A stretch of 64,000 bases of DNA from Paenibacillus sp. JJ-223 (GTDB taxonomy: Bacteria > Bacillota > Bacilli > Paenibacillales > Paenibacillaceae), in the NCBI RefSeq assembly GCF_927798175.1, contig NZ_CAKMMP010000020.1, positions 1 to 64,000 on the forward strand, written 5' to 3'. The stretch's first letter is position 1. Each line of letters begins with the position of its first letter. The notes beneath the pieces are model-generated. The model was not told the origin of the DNA. It saw nothing but the letters and a program-made list of their open reading frames with translations, and ran no database searches. Below, in pieces: positions 1 through 8,435 of the stretch. Position numbers and translations under genes: made by a program.

Positions 1-16
1 CAAACTCTCCAATAAA
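1..16 (-). rRNA. rrs: 16S rRNA gene, first 16 bases only
   Basis: Read on the minus strand, the first bases give TTTATTGGAGAGTTTG, the conserved 5' end of Firmicutes 16S rRNA (which continues GATCCTGGCTCAG outside the window). The gene runs leftwards off the edge, so only its tip is here. The leader and promoters just upstream support the call. The exact mature 5' base is inferred by analogy to Bacillus. Confidence 0.9.
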
Positions 17-180
17 GATGAATTTCGGTCACGAGGTTAATCGTGATGAAAATCATCTGAGGTATTGAAAAGAGCGATTAGCTCATTTGAATCTGACGAT
101 TCATTGTATTGCACAATTGCTTATCATTTGTTCAGTTTTCAAGGAACTTGATTGTCCACAAGACGTTTGTCCCGGACAGG
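17..180 (-). promoter_or_regulatory. rRNA operon leader with boxA-like antitermination/processing motif
   Basis: This is the transcribed leader between promoter P2 and 16S. On the minus strand, 149-128 reads AAGTTCCTTGAAAACTGAAC, close to the TTGAAAACTGAACAA element found in Bacillus rrn leaders. Nearer 16S lies GAGCTAATCGCTC, also leader-like. Such elements serve antitermination and RNase III processing. No protein gene fits here. Confidence 0.75.
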
Positions 181-186
181 AATCTT

Positions 187-216
187 ATCATATCATGTCG
201 ACCATTTTCTTGTCAA
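187..216 (-). promoter_or_regulatory. rRNA promoter P2 (sigma-A)
   Basis: Minus strand: -35 TTGACA (216-211), 18-bp spacer, -10 TATGAT (192-187). The near-consensus boxes are placed to read into the rrn leader and 16S. Confidence 0.85.
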
Positions 217-276
217 CACTTTTTTCGACAGCTTTCGGAGCGTTTCAACAATCATCCGTCCGAAGCGACAAAAAAT

Positions 277-305
277 AATATATCACGAATGAATTTTTAA
301 TGCAA
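277..305 (-). promoter_or_regulatory. rRNA promoter P1 (sigma-A) with AT-rich upstream sequence
   Basis: Minus strand: -35 TTGCAT (305-300), 17-bp spacer, -10 TATATT (282-277). The 40 bp upstream of the -35 (306-345) are almost pure A/T, as expected of an UP element. Two tandem promoters about 90 bp apart are typical of Bacillus rrn operons. Confidence 0.75.
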
Positions 306-390
306 GCATATTATTTAAATTTTTATATATTTACTGATTGCCACCGCTATATACCTGTATTCCAACCTTTTTCTCACTACCCTATCGAGT

Positions 391-419
391 TTGGTCTCCC
401 ATCCATAAACCTTTATAAT
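391..419 (+). promoter_or_regulatory. Promoter of the molybdopterin oxidoreductase gene
   Basis: TTGGTC at 391-396, 17-bp spacer, perfect TATAAT at 414-419, about 70 bp before the start codon at 487. It is back-to-back with the rRNA promoters. Confidence 0.7.
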
Positions 420-486
420 GAAGTATATGAAATTAAAGACGCTTCTTTAGTTTACAGCAACCCACTTTATAGCGAGGTGATCGTTT

Positions 487-1809
487 TTGAAGAAGTGGTT
501 GAATTCCGCCCGCAAAGGGTATGGCAAAAAACTGGTCTCCATTCATGCCTGGAATGCATGGTTGGTGCTTATCCTTTCGATTACCGGACTGATGCTTGTC
601 GGGGCATTCTGGCGGGAACTGCTCGGCATCGGGCGGGTATGGCTGAAATGGCTGCACATTGTCGCCGGTCTGGCTATGTTGGCCCCGGTCGGTTACTACT
701 TACTGCTCGCGGGCAAGCATTGGAAGCAGCTCCGGAACAAACCTTGGCAGCGAACCAATACCATCGTTGTACTTACGCTGCTTACGGGATGGATTTTGTC
801 GGGAATTGTTCTGTGGCAGTTCAAGCTTTCCGGTCCCCGGTGGTCCAATGCCGCACTGTTGATTCACGATGCGTTGACCTGGGTGGGCCTTCCTTATATG
901 ATCTACCATTCGATTACGCGATCAAAGTGGCTTAAGGAGCCCTCTCGAAGAACCATCCGTCCCATTGCCGACAGCACCGCTCCCCTTCCTGTTTCAAGCA
1001 GCCAAGTACCTCCAGCATCCAAAAGCCAATATCCAGAGAGTGCGATCCGCCAAAAAACGCCACAGCCTGTTTACACCCGGCGTGCTTTTCTCAAAGCTGC
1101 AGTCGGAGCAGGACTTGCCGTTACGCTCGGGCCCACGTTTGTTTCATGGGTAGGAAAAAACCTGAATACCAGCACCAGCATGGAAGAATTGCTGGCCAAC
1201 GATCCCAATCGGATGGTGCCCGTTCCTCAACCGCACTCTTCCTCCAATCCTCCGATTGGCGGCGGGGCAGAAGGCCGTTTCCGCGTGTATACGGTAACCC
1301 CGATCCCTTCGTTCTCCAATGAAAACTGGTCTTTCCGCGTCGACGGTCTGGTTGAGCATGCGCAGGCATGGAACTGGGAGCAATTCGTCAAGCTTCAGCG
1401 GACCGTACAGGTTAGCGATTTTCACTGCGTTACCGGATGGTCGGTGTACAAAAATACGTGGGAGGGCATTCCGCTCAGGCATTTTCTCGCACAGGCCAAA
1501 GTCCAACCCGAAGCCCACAGCGTCAAGTTTTATTCCGCCGATGGCGTCTACACCGATGCGATTACCCTTGACCAGGCGCAAATGGATGACATCATGATCG
1601 CCGTCATGCATGACGGCAAGCCGATCCCTGCCGATCTGGGCGGTCCGGTACGCCTGATCATCCCGCAAATGTATGCTTATAAGTCGGTAAAATGGCTAAA
1701 CCGGATTGAGCTGATTTCCGGCGAACATATCGGATATTGGGAGGAACGCGGATATGATAAAGATGCCTGGCTTACAGGAGCGGTCGCCCGCCTTCCAAAC
1801 ATCCGTTGA
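487..1809 (+). CDS. Membrane cytochrome b561-like / sulfite-oxidase-family molybdopterin oxidoreductase fusion
   Basis: 440 residues in two parts. Residues about 18-150 hold four membrane segments with spaced histidines (H20, H57, H127, H141) that could bind b-type haem, as in cytochrome b561-like proteins. A proline-rich linker follows. Residues 198-206 (TRRAFLKAA) and the hydrophobic run after them look like a Tat-type signal lying inside the protein. Residues about 235-440 are the sulfite oxidase/YedY (MsrP) molybdopterin domain, with the probable Mo-ligand Cys314 in SDFHCVTGW. The likely role is an extracytoplasmic oxidoreductase fed electrons through its own haem domain; the substrate is unknown. 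The TTG start is chosen because GAGGTGA (474-480) lies 6 nt upstream. Confidence 0.85.
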   Translation: MKKWLNSARKGYGKKLVSIHAWNAWLVLILSITGLMLVGAFWRELLGIGRVWLKWLHIVAGLAMLAPVGYYLLLAGKHWKQLRNKPWQRTNTIVVLTLLTGWILSGIVLWQFKLSGPRWSNAALLIHDALTWVGLPYMIYHSITRSKWLKEPSRRTIRPIADSTAPLPVSSSQVPPASKSQYPESAIRQKTPQPVYTRRAFLKAAVGAGLAVTLGPTFVSWVGKNLNTSTSMEELLANDPNRMVPVPQPHSSSNPPIGGGAEGRFRVYTVTPIPSFSNENWSFRVDGLVEHAQAWNWEQFVKLQRTVQVSDFHCVTGWSVYKNTWEGIPLRHFLAQAKVQPEAHSVKFYSADGVYTDAITLDQAQMDDIMIAVMHDGKPIPADLGGPVRLIIPQMYAYKSVKWLNRIELISGEHIGYWEERGYDKDAWLTGAVARLPNIR

Positions 1810-1830
1810 TATTCTTCCCCAAATTCACTC

Positions 1831-1878
1831 AAAAATAAAAATCCCCGCTAGCCGCGTCAATGCAGCTACCGGGGATTC
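1831..1878 (-). terminator. Terminator of ligA (possibly bidirectional)
   Basis: AATCCCCG/CGGGGATT plus an inner TAGC/GCTA after one mismatch. On the minus strand the hairpin is followed by TTTTTATTTTT. It lies between the convergent oxidoreductase gene and ligA and could stop both transcripts. Confidence 0.8.
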
Positions 1879-1913
1879 TTTGCGTTATTTCGTTTCAGTT
1901 CGTCCGTGTTTCA

Positions 1914-3929
1914 TTATCCTTGATTCAGCAGCCTTACAAGCTCATCCTCATCCTCGATCGTAGGAATGCCCAAATCATGCGCTTTCGCCAGCTTGCTGCC
2001 TGCTTTCTCGCCGGCGATGACCAGATCGGTCTTCTTGGATACGCTGCCGGTCACTTTGGCACCAAGTGCCTCCAGACGCTGCGTAGCCTCGTCCCGGGTC
2101 AGTTGATGCAGGGTGCCGGTAAGCACCACCGTTTTGCCGCTGAAGAATGAATCCTGCACAACGGCCGCCGGAGCTTCCGGAGCCTGAGCCTTGACGCCAA
2201 GGCTCAACATTTTCTCGATGGCTGCTTGCATGAACGGGTCCGCAAAGAAAGCTGCAATGCTCTCGGCGACGATGCCGCCCACGTCCGGAAGCTCAATGAG
2301 CTCTTCCACGGTAGCGTTCATGATCGCATGGAGGTCGCGGTAATGATCGGCCAGCATTTTTGTCGTCGTTTTACCGGTGTTCGGAATGCCCAGGGCATAC
2401 AGGAACGAAGCGAGGTCGCGATCCTTGCTTTTCTCCAGTGCCGCCAAAAGGTTATTCGCCTTTTTCTCGCCGAACCGCTCCAGCTTCACCAAATCCTCGA
2501 ATTGAAGGGTATAGAGCTCTGCCGGTTCGCGAACGCTCAATTCATCATACAGCTGGATGGCTGTCTTCTCGCTGAACGTTTCGATATCCATGGCATCACG
2601 GGATGCAAAATGGGCAATGCGTGCCACGGTCTGCGGTTTGCATGCCAATCGGTTGTTGCAGAACAGGTGCGCTCCGCGCTGCTCGAGCGGGAAACCGCAG
2701 GCAGGGCAACTTTCCGGATAGACGATCTCCTCTCCGTCATTTTCTTCGGTTACTTTTCCGAGAATTTCCGGAATGACGTCATTGGAACGGCGGATGAACA
2801 CGCTCGTGCCCAATGCGAATTTCAGGTTTTTGCGCTCGATGTCCCCCACGTTGTTCAACGTGCAGTTCTGAACCGTAACCCCTGCCAGCTCGACCGGCTC
2901 GACACGTGCGAGCGGCGTGACCTTTCCGGTACGTCCTACGTTCCAATCCACCGACTTCAGGACCGTCGTCGTCTCTTCCGCCTCGAACTTGAACGCAACG
3001 GCCCAGCGAGGGAACTTGTCCGTATATCCCAACACTTCGCGGGTGCGCATGTCCGTAATCTTGATGACCGCCCCATCGATGAGATAATCAAGCTGATCCC
3101 TGTTTTCCTGAATGGCGTCCAGCTGCTCCACCACATCCTCGAACTCATGAAAGTATGTGATCGACGGGTTTACTTTGAAACGGTTTTCGCGCAGAAAGTC
3201 CATCATCTCCTGATGGGTGGCGAACCGAAGATTGTCCGAGTACCCGACATTGTAAAAATAAGCATTCAGCCTGCGTTCCGCAGTGACCTTCGGATTGAGG
3301 TTGCGCAGCGCCCCCGCGGCGGCATTGCGCGCATTTTTGAGCGGTTCGGCGGCCGTCTCGTTATATCTGCTCAATACGGACAGGTTCATGATGCCCTCGC
3401 CCTGCACTTCAATCGTTCCCGCCGTATATGGGATCTTGAGCGGAACCGATTTGATCGTTTTGACTTGCGCCAAAATGCCTTCGCCCACCGTGCCGTTGCC
3501 GCGCGTGGATGCCTGAACGAGTTCACCGTTCGTATACGTCAGGTTCAGGGTAAGACCATCGAATTTCAGCTCAATGACATAACCGGGGTCCGGCAGAGGA
3601 TGATCCGGATTTTTGCTGTTGTAGTCGTTCACCAGCTTGATCACACGGGCATTCCAACTTCTCAGCTGCTCCATGTTCTGGGCTTTGTCCAAACTCCACA
3701 GCGGGGATAGATGACGATGCGGTTCAAATCCCTTAAGCAGTTCACCACCCACGCGCTGCGTAGGCGAATCCGGCAAAACGATGCCGCTTTCCCGTTCCAG
3801 CGTAACCAGTTCGTCGTACAGAAGATCATACTCCTTGTCACTGATCTGCGGCTGGTCCAACGTGTAATACTGGTAGTTATGCTGATTGAGCTCGGTTACG
3901 AGTTGCTCCATCCGGTGCATCGGATCCAT
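1914..3929 (-). CDS. ligA: NAD-dependent DNA ligase LigA
   Basis: 671 residues, the normal length. It seals nicks in replication and repair with NAD+ as adenylate donor. Order: N-terminal Ia domain; adenylation domain with KFDG at 122-125 (Lys122 takes the AMP); OB fold; a four-cysteine zinc finger (CPAC...CNNRLAC, about 405-430); helix-hairpin-helix repeats; and a C-terminal BRCT domain (about 590-665, VVLTGTLHQLTRDEA). The start has GGAGGG about 11 nt upstream. It is the last gene of the pcrB-pcrA-ligA operon, an order shared with Bacillus subtilis, and is followed by a strong terminator. Confidence 0.97.
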   Translation of the reverse strand: MDPMHRMEQLVTELNQHNYQYYTLDQPQISDKEYDLLYDELVTLERESGIVLPDSPTQRVGGELLKGFEPHRHLSPLWSLDKAQNMEQLRSWNARVIKLVNDYNSKNPDHPLPDPGYVIELKFDGLTLNLTYTNGELVQASTRGNGTVGEGILAQVKTIKSVPLKIPYTAGTIEVQGEGIMNLSVLSRYNETAAEPLKNARNAAAGALRNLNPKVTAERRLNAYFYNVGYSDNLRFATHQEMMDFLRENRFKVNPSITYFHEFEDVVEQLDAIQENRDQLDYLIDGAVIKITDMRTREVLGYTDKFPRWAVAFKFEAEETTTVLKSVDWNVGRTGKVTPLARVEPVELAGVTVQNCTLNNVGDIERKNLKFALGTSVFIRRSNDVIPEILGKVTEENDGEEIVYPESCPACGFPLEQRGAHLFCNNRLACKPQTVARIAHFASRDAMDIETFSEKTAIQLYDELSVREPAELYTLQFEDLVKLERFGEKKANNLLAALEKSKDRDLASFLYALGIPNTGKTTTKMLADHYRDLHAIMNATVEELIELPDVGGIVAESIAAFFADPFMQAAIEKMLSLGVKAQAPEAPAAVVQDSFFSGKTVVLTGTLHQLTRDEATQRLEALGAKVTGSVSKKTDLVIAGEKAGSKLAKAHDLGIPTIEDEDELVRLLNQG

Positions 3930-3991
3930 ATGGGGCCATCCCTCCGTATTTAAATGGTTTATATGTGTTGTTTAAAAGCACGTCATTATGT

Positions 3992-4024
3992 AGAACGAAC
4001 GTCAGAGCAGGTCTGGCGTTCGTT
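3992..4024. other. Intergenic inverted repeat between pcrA and ligA
   Basis: A 14-bp inverted repeat (GAACGAACGTCAGA / TCTGGCGTTCGTTC, one mismatch) around a 5-base centre lies in the 110-bp pcrA-ligA gap. No T run follows on either strand, so it is not a classic terminator. It may act in mRNA processing or stability. Confidence 0.6.
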
Positions 4025-4039
4025 CCGTTGCAAGATTTA

Positions 4040-6388
4040 TTATTCCACTTTGGTGATCGGGGCAAAACCGGCAAGCAAACGTTTGACGCCAACCGGGGCC
4101 GGAAATGCAATCTGCAGCTCCGTATCGTTCCCCGTGCCTTTGACGGCAACGATGGTTCCTGTCCCCCATTTGCCATGCTGTACTTTGTCGCCGGCTTTGA
4201 ACGCACCTGATCCGTCCGCTGCAGAAGCAGGCTTCGACGAAACCGACGGTGTGCTCATGGTCACGCGAGAAGACGCAGCCGAAGTAACCGAGGACGTCGC
4301 CGAAGAACCGCCGCGGCTCTGACGGTCGAACAGCTTGCTTCCGCCGCTGCCGAAATTGCTGCCACCGGTGCTGCCCAACCCGCGTCCGCCGTAAGAACCG
4401 CCACCCGTACTGCTGCCGCGGCGATATCGGTCACGCGCCATTTGCGTGTCTTCTTTCAGCTCGTCGGGAATCTCGTCCAAGAAACGCGAAGGCGGATTCG
4501 CCGTAGTCCGGCCGAACAGCGTCCTCATCTGTGCACAGGAAAGGAACAATTGTTCCTCCGCCCGCGTAATGCCCACATAGGCCAGGCGGCGCTCCTCCTC
4601 CAACTCTTCGTTATCCATGAACGCACGGCTGTGCGGGAATACGCCTTCCTCCATGCCGATGATGAACACGACCGGGAATTCCAGCCCCTTCGCACTGTGC
4701 ATCGTCATGAGGGTTACCGCGTCGCTGCGGTCTTCCTCATCGTCATTCATCGTATCGATGTCGGCAATCAGCGCCAAATCCGTCAGGAAGGATACAAGCG
4801 TCTTGTCTTCATTGTTTTTCTCGAATTCCATCGTAACCGACAGGAACTCTTCGATATTTTCCAACCTTGCTTTCGACTCGAGCGTATTCTCGGCCTGCAT
4901 TTCCGTGCGGTACTGGCTCATCTCCAATATTTTCTCTGTCAGCTCGGTCACCGACAAATACTCGACCATTTGGTGCAGTGCAGCAATCATGTCATAAAAT
5001 TCAACGAGTGCATTACGCGTACGTCCTGCAAAGCCGAGGTCATCCACCACTTGCAGCACGCGATAGATGGATACGCCGCGTTCAGCCGCGGCCGCAGCCA
5101 GCTTGGCCACCGTCGTGTCGCCGATGCTGCGCTTCGGCACGTTAATGATCCGGGTCAAGCTGATATCGTCGTCCGGGTTGGAGAGCAGGCGCAGGTATGC
5201 CAGAATGTCCTTGATCTCTTTCCGGTCATAGAACTTGATGCCGCCGACGATCTGGTACGGGATATCCGATTTGATCAAAATTTCCTCGATCACCCGGGAC
5301 TGGGCATTGGTCCGGTACAAGATGGCATGGTCCTGATAGGATTTTCCGTTCTTTGCGTTTTTACTAATTTCGGAGGTAACGAAATACCCTTCATCATGCT
5401 CGGAATCGGCACGGTACACCTTGATCTTCGCTCCGCCTTCCTTGTCCGTCCACAATTTCTTCGGTTTGCGGCCCGAGTTCAGGGCAATGACTCCATTCGC
5501 CGCGTTCAGGATGTTGGACGTGGAACGATAGTTCTGCTCCAGCATAATGGTGCGCGCTTCGGGATAGTCCTGCTCAAAGTTCAAAATGTTGCTGATGTCG
5601 GCACCGCGCCAGCGGTAGATCGACTGGTCGCTATCGCCCACGACGCAGATGCGGTGGTGGCTGTCTGCCAGCATGCGGCACAGCATGTACTGGGCACGGT
5701 TCGTATCCTGATACTCGTCCACATGGATGTACTGGAATTTCTTTTGATAGAAATCGAGCACTTCCGGCACTTCCTTGAACAATTGGATCGTAGCCATGAT
5801 GAGATCGTCAAAGTCGAGCGAGTTGTTCGCCTTCAGCCGCTTCTGGTACATGGTGTAGATCTTGGCCACGATGCCTTCGAAATAATCCCCGACCTTGCGT
5901 TCGTATTGTTCGGGTCCGATCAGTTCGTTCTTGGCCGTGCTGATCATCGCTTGAACGGCCTTCGGCTCGAACTTTTTCGTATCGATGTTCTGGTCCTTCA
6001 TGCAGCTGCGAATCACGGACAGTTGGTCCGAAGAGTCCAGAATGCTGAAATTGGACGTAAATCCGATCCGTTCGATGTCGCGGCGCAAAATGCGAACGCA
6101 CATGGAGTGGAAGGTGGATACCCAGATGTCGCGGCCGTCGCGGCCGACCAGCTGGGCTACCCGATCCTGCATCTCGCGGGCGGCCTTGTTCGTAAACGTG
6201 ATCGCCAAAATGCCCCACGGCGGGGTCTTCCGTGTAGCGATCAAGTATGCGATCCGGTGCGTCAGCACCCGGGTTTTGCCGCTGCCCGCTCCCGCCATAA
6301 TCAGCAGGGGACCGTCGGTTGCTTCGACGGCCTGACGCTGAGGCGTATTCAGCCGGGCTATGGCGTCATGTATATTTACAGGTTGCAT
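4040..6388 (-). CDS. pcrA: ATP-dependent DNA helicase PcrA (UvrD family)
   Basis: 782 residues; 3'-5' superfamily 1 helicase for repair and rolling-circle replication that also works with RNA polymerase. Walker A AGAGSGKT is at 32-39, Walker B/motif II is DEYQDTN, and motif V is TMHSAKGLEF. A Gly/Ser-rich linker (about 650-735) leads to a C-terminal Tudor-like domain (KVQHGKWGTGTIV) that in Bacillus PcrA binds RNA polymerase. The frame is open 19 codons further upstream, but ATG at 6388 is preferred: it has AAAGGAG 9 nt upstream and gives the usual MQPVNIHDAIARLN start. It sits 110 bp before ligA. Confidence 0.96.
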   Translation of the reverse strand: MQPVNIHDAIARLNTPQRQAVEATDGPLLIMAGAGSGKTRVLTHRIAYLIATRKTPPWGILAITFTNKAAREMQDRVAQLVGRDGRDIWVSTFHSMCVRILRRDIERIGFTSNFSILDSSDQLSVIRSCMKDQNIDTKKFEPKAVQAMISTAKNELIGPEQYERKVGDYFEGIVAKIYTMYQKRLKANNSLDFDDLIMATIQLFKEVPEVLDFYQKKFQYIHVDEYQDTNRAQYMLCRMLADSHHRICVVGDSDQSIYRWRGADISNILNFEQDYPEARTIMLEQNYRSTSNILNAANGVIALNSGRKPKKLWTDKEGGAKIKVYRADSEHDEGYFVTSEISKNAKNGKSYQDHAILYRTNAQSRVIEEILIKSDIPYQIVGGIKFYDRKEIKDILAYLRLLSNPDDDISLTRIINVPKRSIGDTTVAKLAAAAAERGVSIYRVLQVVDDLGFAGRTRNALVEFYDMIAALHQMVEYLSVTELTEKILEMSQYRTEMQAENTLESKARLENIEEFLSVTMEFEKNNEDKTLVSFLTDLALIADIDTMNDDEEDRSDAVTLMTMHSAKGLEFPVVFIIGMEEGVFPHSRAFMDNEELEEERRLAYVGITRAEEQLFLSCAQMRTLFGRTTANPPSRFLDEIPDELKEDTQMARDRYRRGSSTGGGSYGGRGLGSTGGSNFGSGGSKLFDRQSRGGSSATSSVTSAASSRVTMSTPSVSSKPASAADGSGAFKAGDKVQHGKWGTGTIVAVKGTGNDTELQIAFPAPVGVKRLLAGFAPITKVE

Positions 6389-6562
6389 GCATGCATGCTC
6401 CTTTCGTGATGAATTCGGTCTTGCACGTGAACAGTTGCGAGGCAAAGCTTTATTTTAACAGATTATGCGGGAGAAATGGGAGAATGGGAAGCATTGCCCG
6501 CCATACTTGTTTCAGGAGAGATTGGAAAACGCCAAACGGATCTCCGTTAGCCGATTAGGACG

Positions 6563-7258
6563 CTACACCGAGGCTTTAACGGCCTGCACCGTCTCCAGTG
6601 CCTTCGCCAAATCGCTGTATACGATATTGCCAACGACAACGGTATCTGCCGCCTGGGCAGCCTGGGCCGCTTTCTCGGCTCCATCGATGCCCCCACCGTA
6701 GATCAAATGCGACAGCTCCAGCTTTCGGCGCGTTTGCGCAACCAGCTCCATATCCCCAAACGTGCCGCTGTACTCCAGGTACACGACGGACAGTCCCATC
6801 AACCGTTCCGCAGTCTGGGCATACGCCACCACCGCCTCTGTGCTCAGATGGGTGTCTGCCCCCGTCATTCTGGCCACGGTCGAATCGGCATTAAGCACGA
6901 TATACCCTTCCGCAATGAGCTCGTCCCAGGGAATCAGGTAACCGTATTGCTCGATGGCACGCTGGTGCTGTCCGATCAGCCACTGGCTGTCCGTCGTATT
7001 AAGCACCATTGGAATGAGGTATCCATCGAAACCAGGCACCACCGCCTCCAAATCGGAAACTTCGAGCACACACGGCAGCTCATAACGCCGCACTCTGGAC
7101 ATGAGGTCTACCGTATTGTCATAAGTTACTCCCGACGAACCTCCCACCATGATGGCGTCGGTTCCGGACATGCAAACGCGATCCAACGCTTCATCGGTAA
7201 TTTCCCGATCCGGGTCGAGCTTAAAAACATGTCTCCACTGCTTTATCATATCGATCAA
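6563..7258 (-). CDS. pcrB: Heptaprenylglyceryl phosphate synthase PcrB
   Basis: 231 residues, a TIM-barrel prenyltransferase. In Bacillus, PcrB joins heptaprenyl diphosphate to sn-glycerol-1-phosphate, giving an archaeal-type ether lipid. Family marks are VGGSSGVT near residue 40, YLEYSGTFG (about 160) and YGGGI (about 190), which form the phosphate site. The TTG at 7258 is taken as start because GGAGGAA lies 8 nt before it; ATG three codons later is possible. It is the first gene of the operon with pcrA and ligA. Confidence 0.92.
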   Translation of the reverse strand: MIDMIKQWRHVFKLDPDREITDEALDRVCMSGTDAIMVGGSSGVTYDNTVDLMSRVRRYELPCVLEVSDLEAVVPGFDGYLIPMVLNTTDSQWLIGQHQRAIEQYGYLIPWDELIAEGYIVLNADSTVARMTGADTHLSTEAVVAYAQTAERLMGLSVVYLEYSGTFGDMELVAQTRRKLELSHLIYGGGIDGAEKAAQAAQAADTVVVGNIVYSDLAKALETVQAVKASV

Positions 7259-7308
7259 CGAACATTCCTCCAGAGGTTCTTCTACATCTTCAAAACACTT
7301 GTAAACTA

Positions 7309-7337
7309 AGTCTATGCCAGCAGGGAGTGAGTGTCAA
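7309..7337 (-). promoter_or_regulatory. Promoter of the pcrB-pcrA-ligA operon
   Basis: Minus strand: perfect -35 TTGACA (7337-7332), 17-bp spacer, -10 TAGACT (7314-7309), about 50 bp before the pcrB start. Confidence 0.8.
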
Positions 7338-7358
7338 TGTTCGCATAAAAAGGGGAAC

Positions 7359-7385
7359 AAAAAAAGGAAGCCAACTACGGCTTCC
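7359..7385 (-). terminator. Terminator of the GDPD-like gene, overlapping its stop codon
   Basis: Minus strand GGAAGCC-GTAGTT-GGCTTCC followed by seven T. The last sense codons form the left arm and the TAG stop lies in the loop. Confidence 0.9.
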
Positions 7386-8250
7386 ACGCAACGCGGGTGT
7401 TCATCCGCTCGATTTCCTCTTCGGTCAGCACGTCGGAATATACGCCGTACACGCCCCATTTTTCATAATTGGCCACCTGCTCCGTTTCATTGATCGTATG
7501 CACGTACGTAACCGCCCCTGCCCGCTTCAGCCTGGCAACGAAATCCCGGTTCACCTTGTATTCGGGCATGGTCACCGCTGCAATGTCATGATCTTGCACA
7601 AAATCCACCACCTGAGCCTCGGTATCCTGCGTAGCATACAACGTATAGATGATGGACGAAAAATCATGAATTTGCTTCACCGACTCCAGCATCGCTTCAT
7701 TATAAATCTGGACAACGACCCGATCGAGCAATGCCGGATCACGCTCCTGCGCAGCATCCACCAGTGCCGTGAGCACCTGCCGGATGTCCTCGTCCTGCTG
7801 CTCCTTCGTATCGGTCACGATGTACATGTCGGGATACTCGGCCAGCACGTCCATGATGCCGTCTGCATCCATCGGTTGGTACATGCCCAGAATGGGGGTG
7901 TTCATAAATTCCTCATGCGTCAGCGGGCCGGCTTGTTTTTCTTCGGGAAGCTCTTCATCTTGACCCAGCAGTTTGCTCATATTCGCCGTCCACTCATGCC
8001 TCGCCACTACCTTGCGGTCAGACGTCAGCATGAAGTCGATCTCGAACACGCGCGTGCCCTTTTCGTAGTTGGCGATCATCGCTTCGTAGGCATTCGTGTA
8101 ATGCTGGTCGCGGATGCTGCCCATCGCATGGGCAATCAACCGGTAAGCGGTAAAACCGTCATGCTGCTCCTCGCTCTGGCTGTCATAGGCAAAAAACAGC
8201 ATGCCCACGGTCACGATCAACAACGTTATGGGAGCAATCCATCGTTTCAT
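7375..8250 (-). CDS. Membrane-anchored glycerophosphodiester phosphodiesterase-like protein
   Basis: 291 residues. An N-terminal membrane segment (about 5-24) is followed by a PI-PLC/GDPD-type TIM barrel: HAMGS near residue 40, EIDFMLTSD (the ExD metal site) near 70, and ARHEW. Classical GDPDs start the first motif HRG; here it is HAMG, so the substrate may differ from glycerophosphodiesters. The domain probably faces outward. ATG at 8250 is preferred over GTG 8259, since AAGGA lies 10 nt before the ATG and only 1 nt before the GTG. It is a single gene between two terminators. Confidence 0.75.
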   Translation of the reverse strand: MKRWIAPITLLIVTVGMLFFAYDSQSEEQHDGFTAYRLIAHAMGSIRDQHYTNAYEAMIANYEKGTRVFEIDFMLTSDRKVVARHEWTANMSKLLGQDEELPEEKQAGPLTHEEFMNTPILGMYQPMDADGIMDVLAEYPDMYIVTDTKEQQDEDIRQVLTALVDAAQERDPALLDRVVVQIYNEAMLESVKQIHDFSSIIYTLYATQDTEAQVVDFVQDHDIAAVTMPEYKVNRDFVARLKRAGAVTYVHTINETEQVANYEKWGVYGVYSDVLTEEEIERMNTRVAWKP

Positions 8251-8300
8251 ATCGTTCACATCCTTGAGCCCGGCTTCAATCTCAGTCTGGAAATCAACTC

Positions 8301-8329
8301 ATTATTCAGGGTTCAGCGTTTATTGCTAA
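8301..8329 (-). promoter_or_regulatory. Candidate promoter of the GDPD-like gene
   Basis: Minus strand TTAGCA (8329-8324), 17 bp, AATAAT (8306-8301), about 50 bp before the start. Boxes match moderately. Confidence 0.45.
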
Positions 8330-8350
8330 CTACCCGGTTTTAGGGGAATA

Positions 8351-8382
8351 GAAACAAAAAAGTCGCCTATTGGCGACTTTTG
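8351..8382 (-). terminator. Terminator after the sugar-phosphate transferase gene
   Basis: Minus strand hairpin AAAAGTCGCC / GGCGACTTTT with a 4-base loop, ending TTTTTTGTTTC. Confidence 0.9.
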
Positions 8383-8435
8383 GATGATGACACGATGTGG
8401 CCGTCTACTTTTGAGGAAGGTATTGCCCGTTTCAT

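Noticed and set aside
300..935. 211-codon open frame over the rRNA promoter and the oxidoreductase start
   Set aside because: It has no ribosome site, begins inside the P1 promoter, and is out of frame with the clear oxidoreductase.
2226..3710. 494-codon frame antisense to ligA
   Set aside because: Shadow of a GC-rich gene: His/Arg/Leu-rich, no recognisable domain.
4442..6409. 655-codon frame antisense to pcrA
   Set aside because: Same reason; pcrA has all helicase motifs on the other strand.
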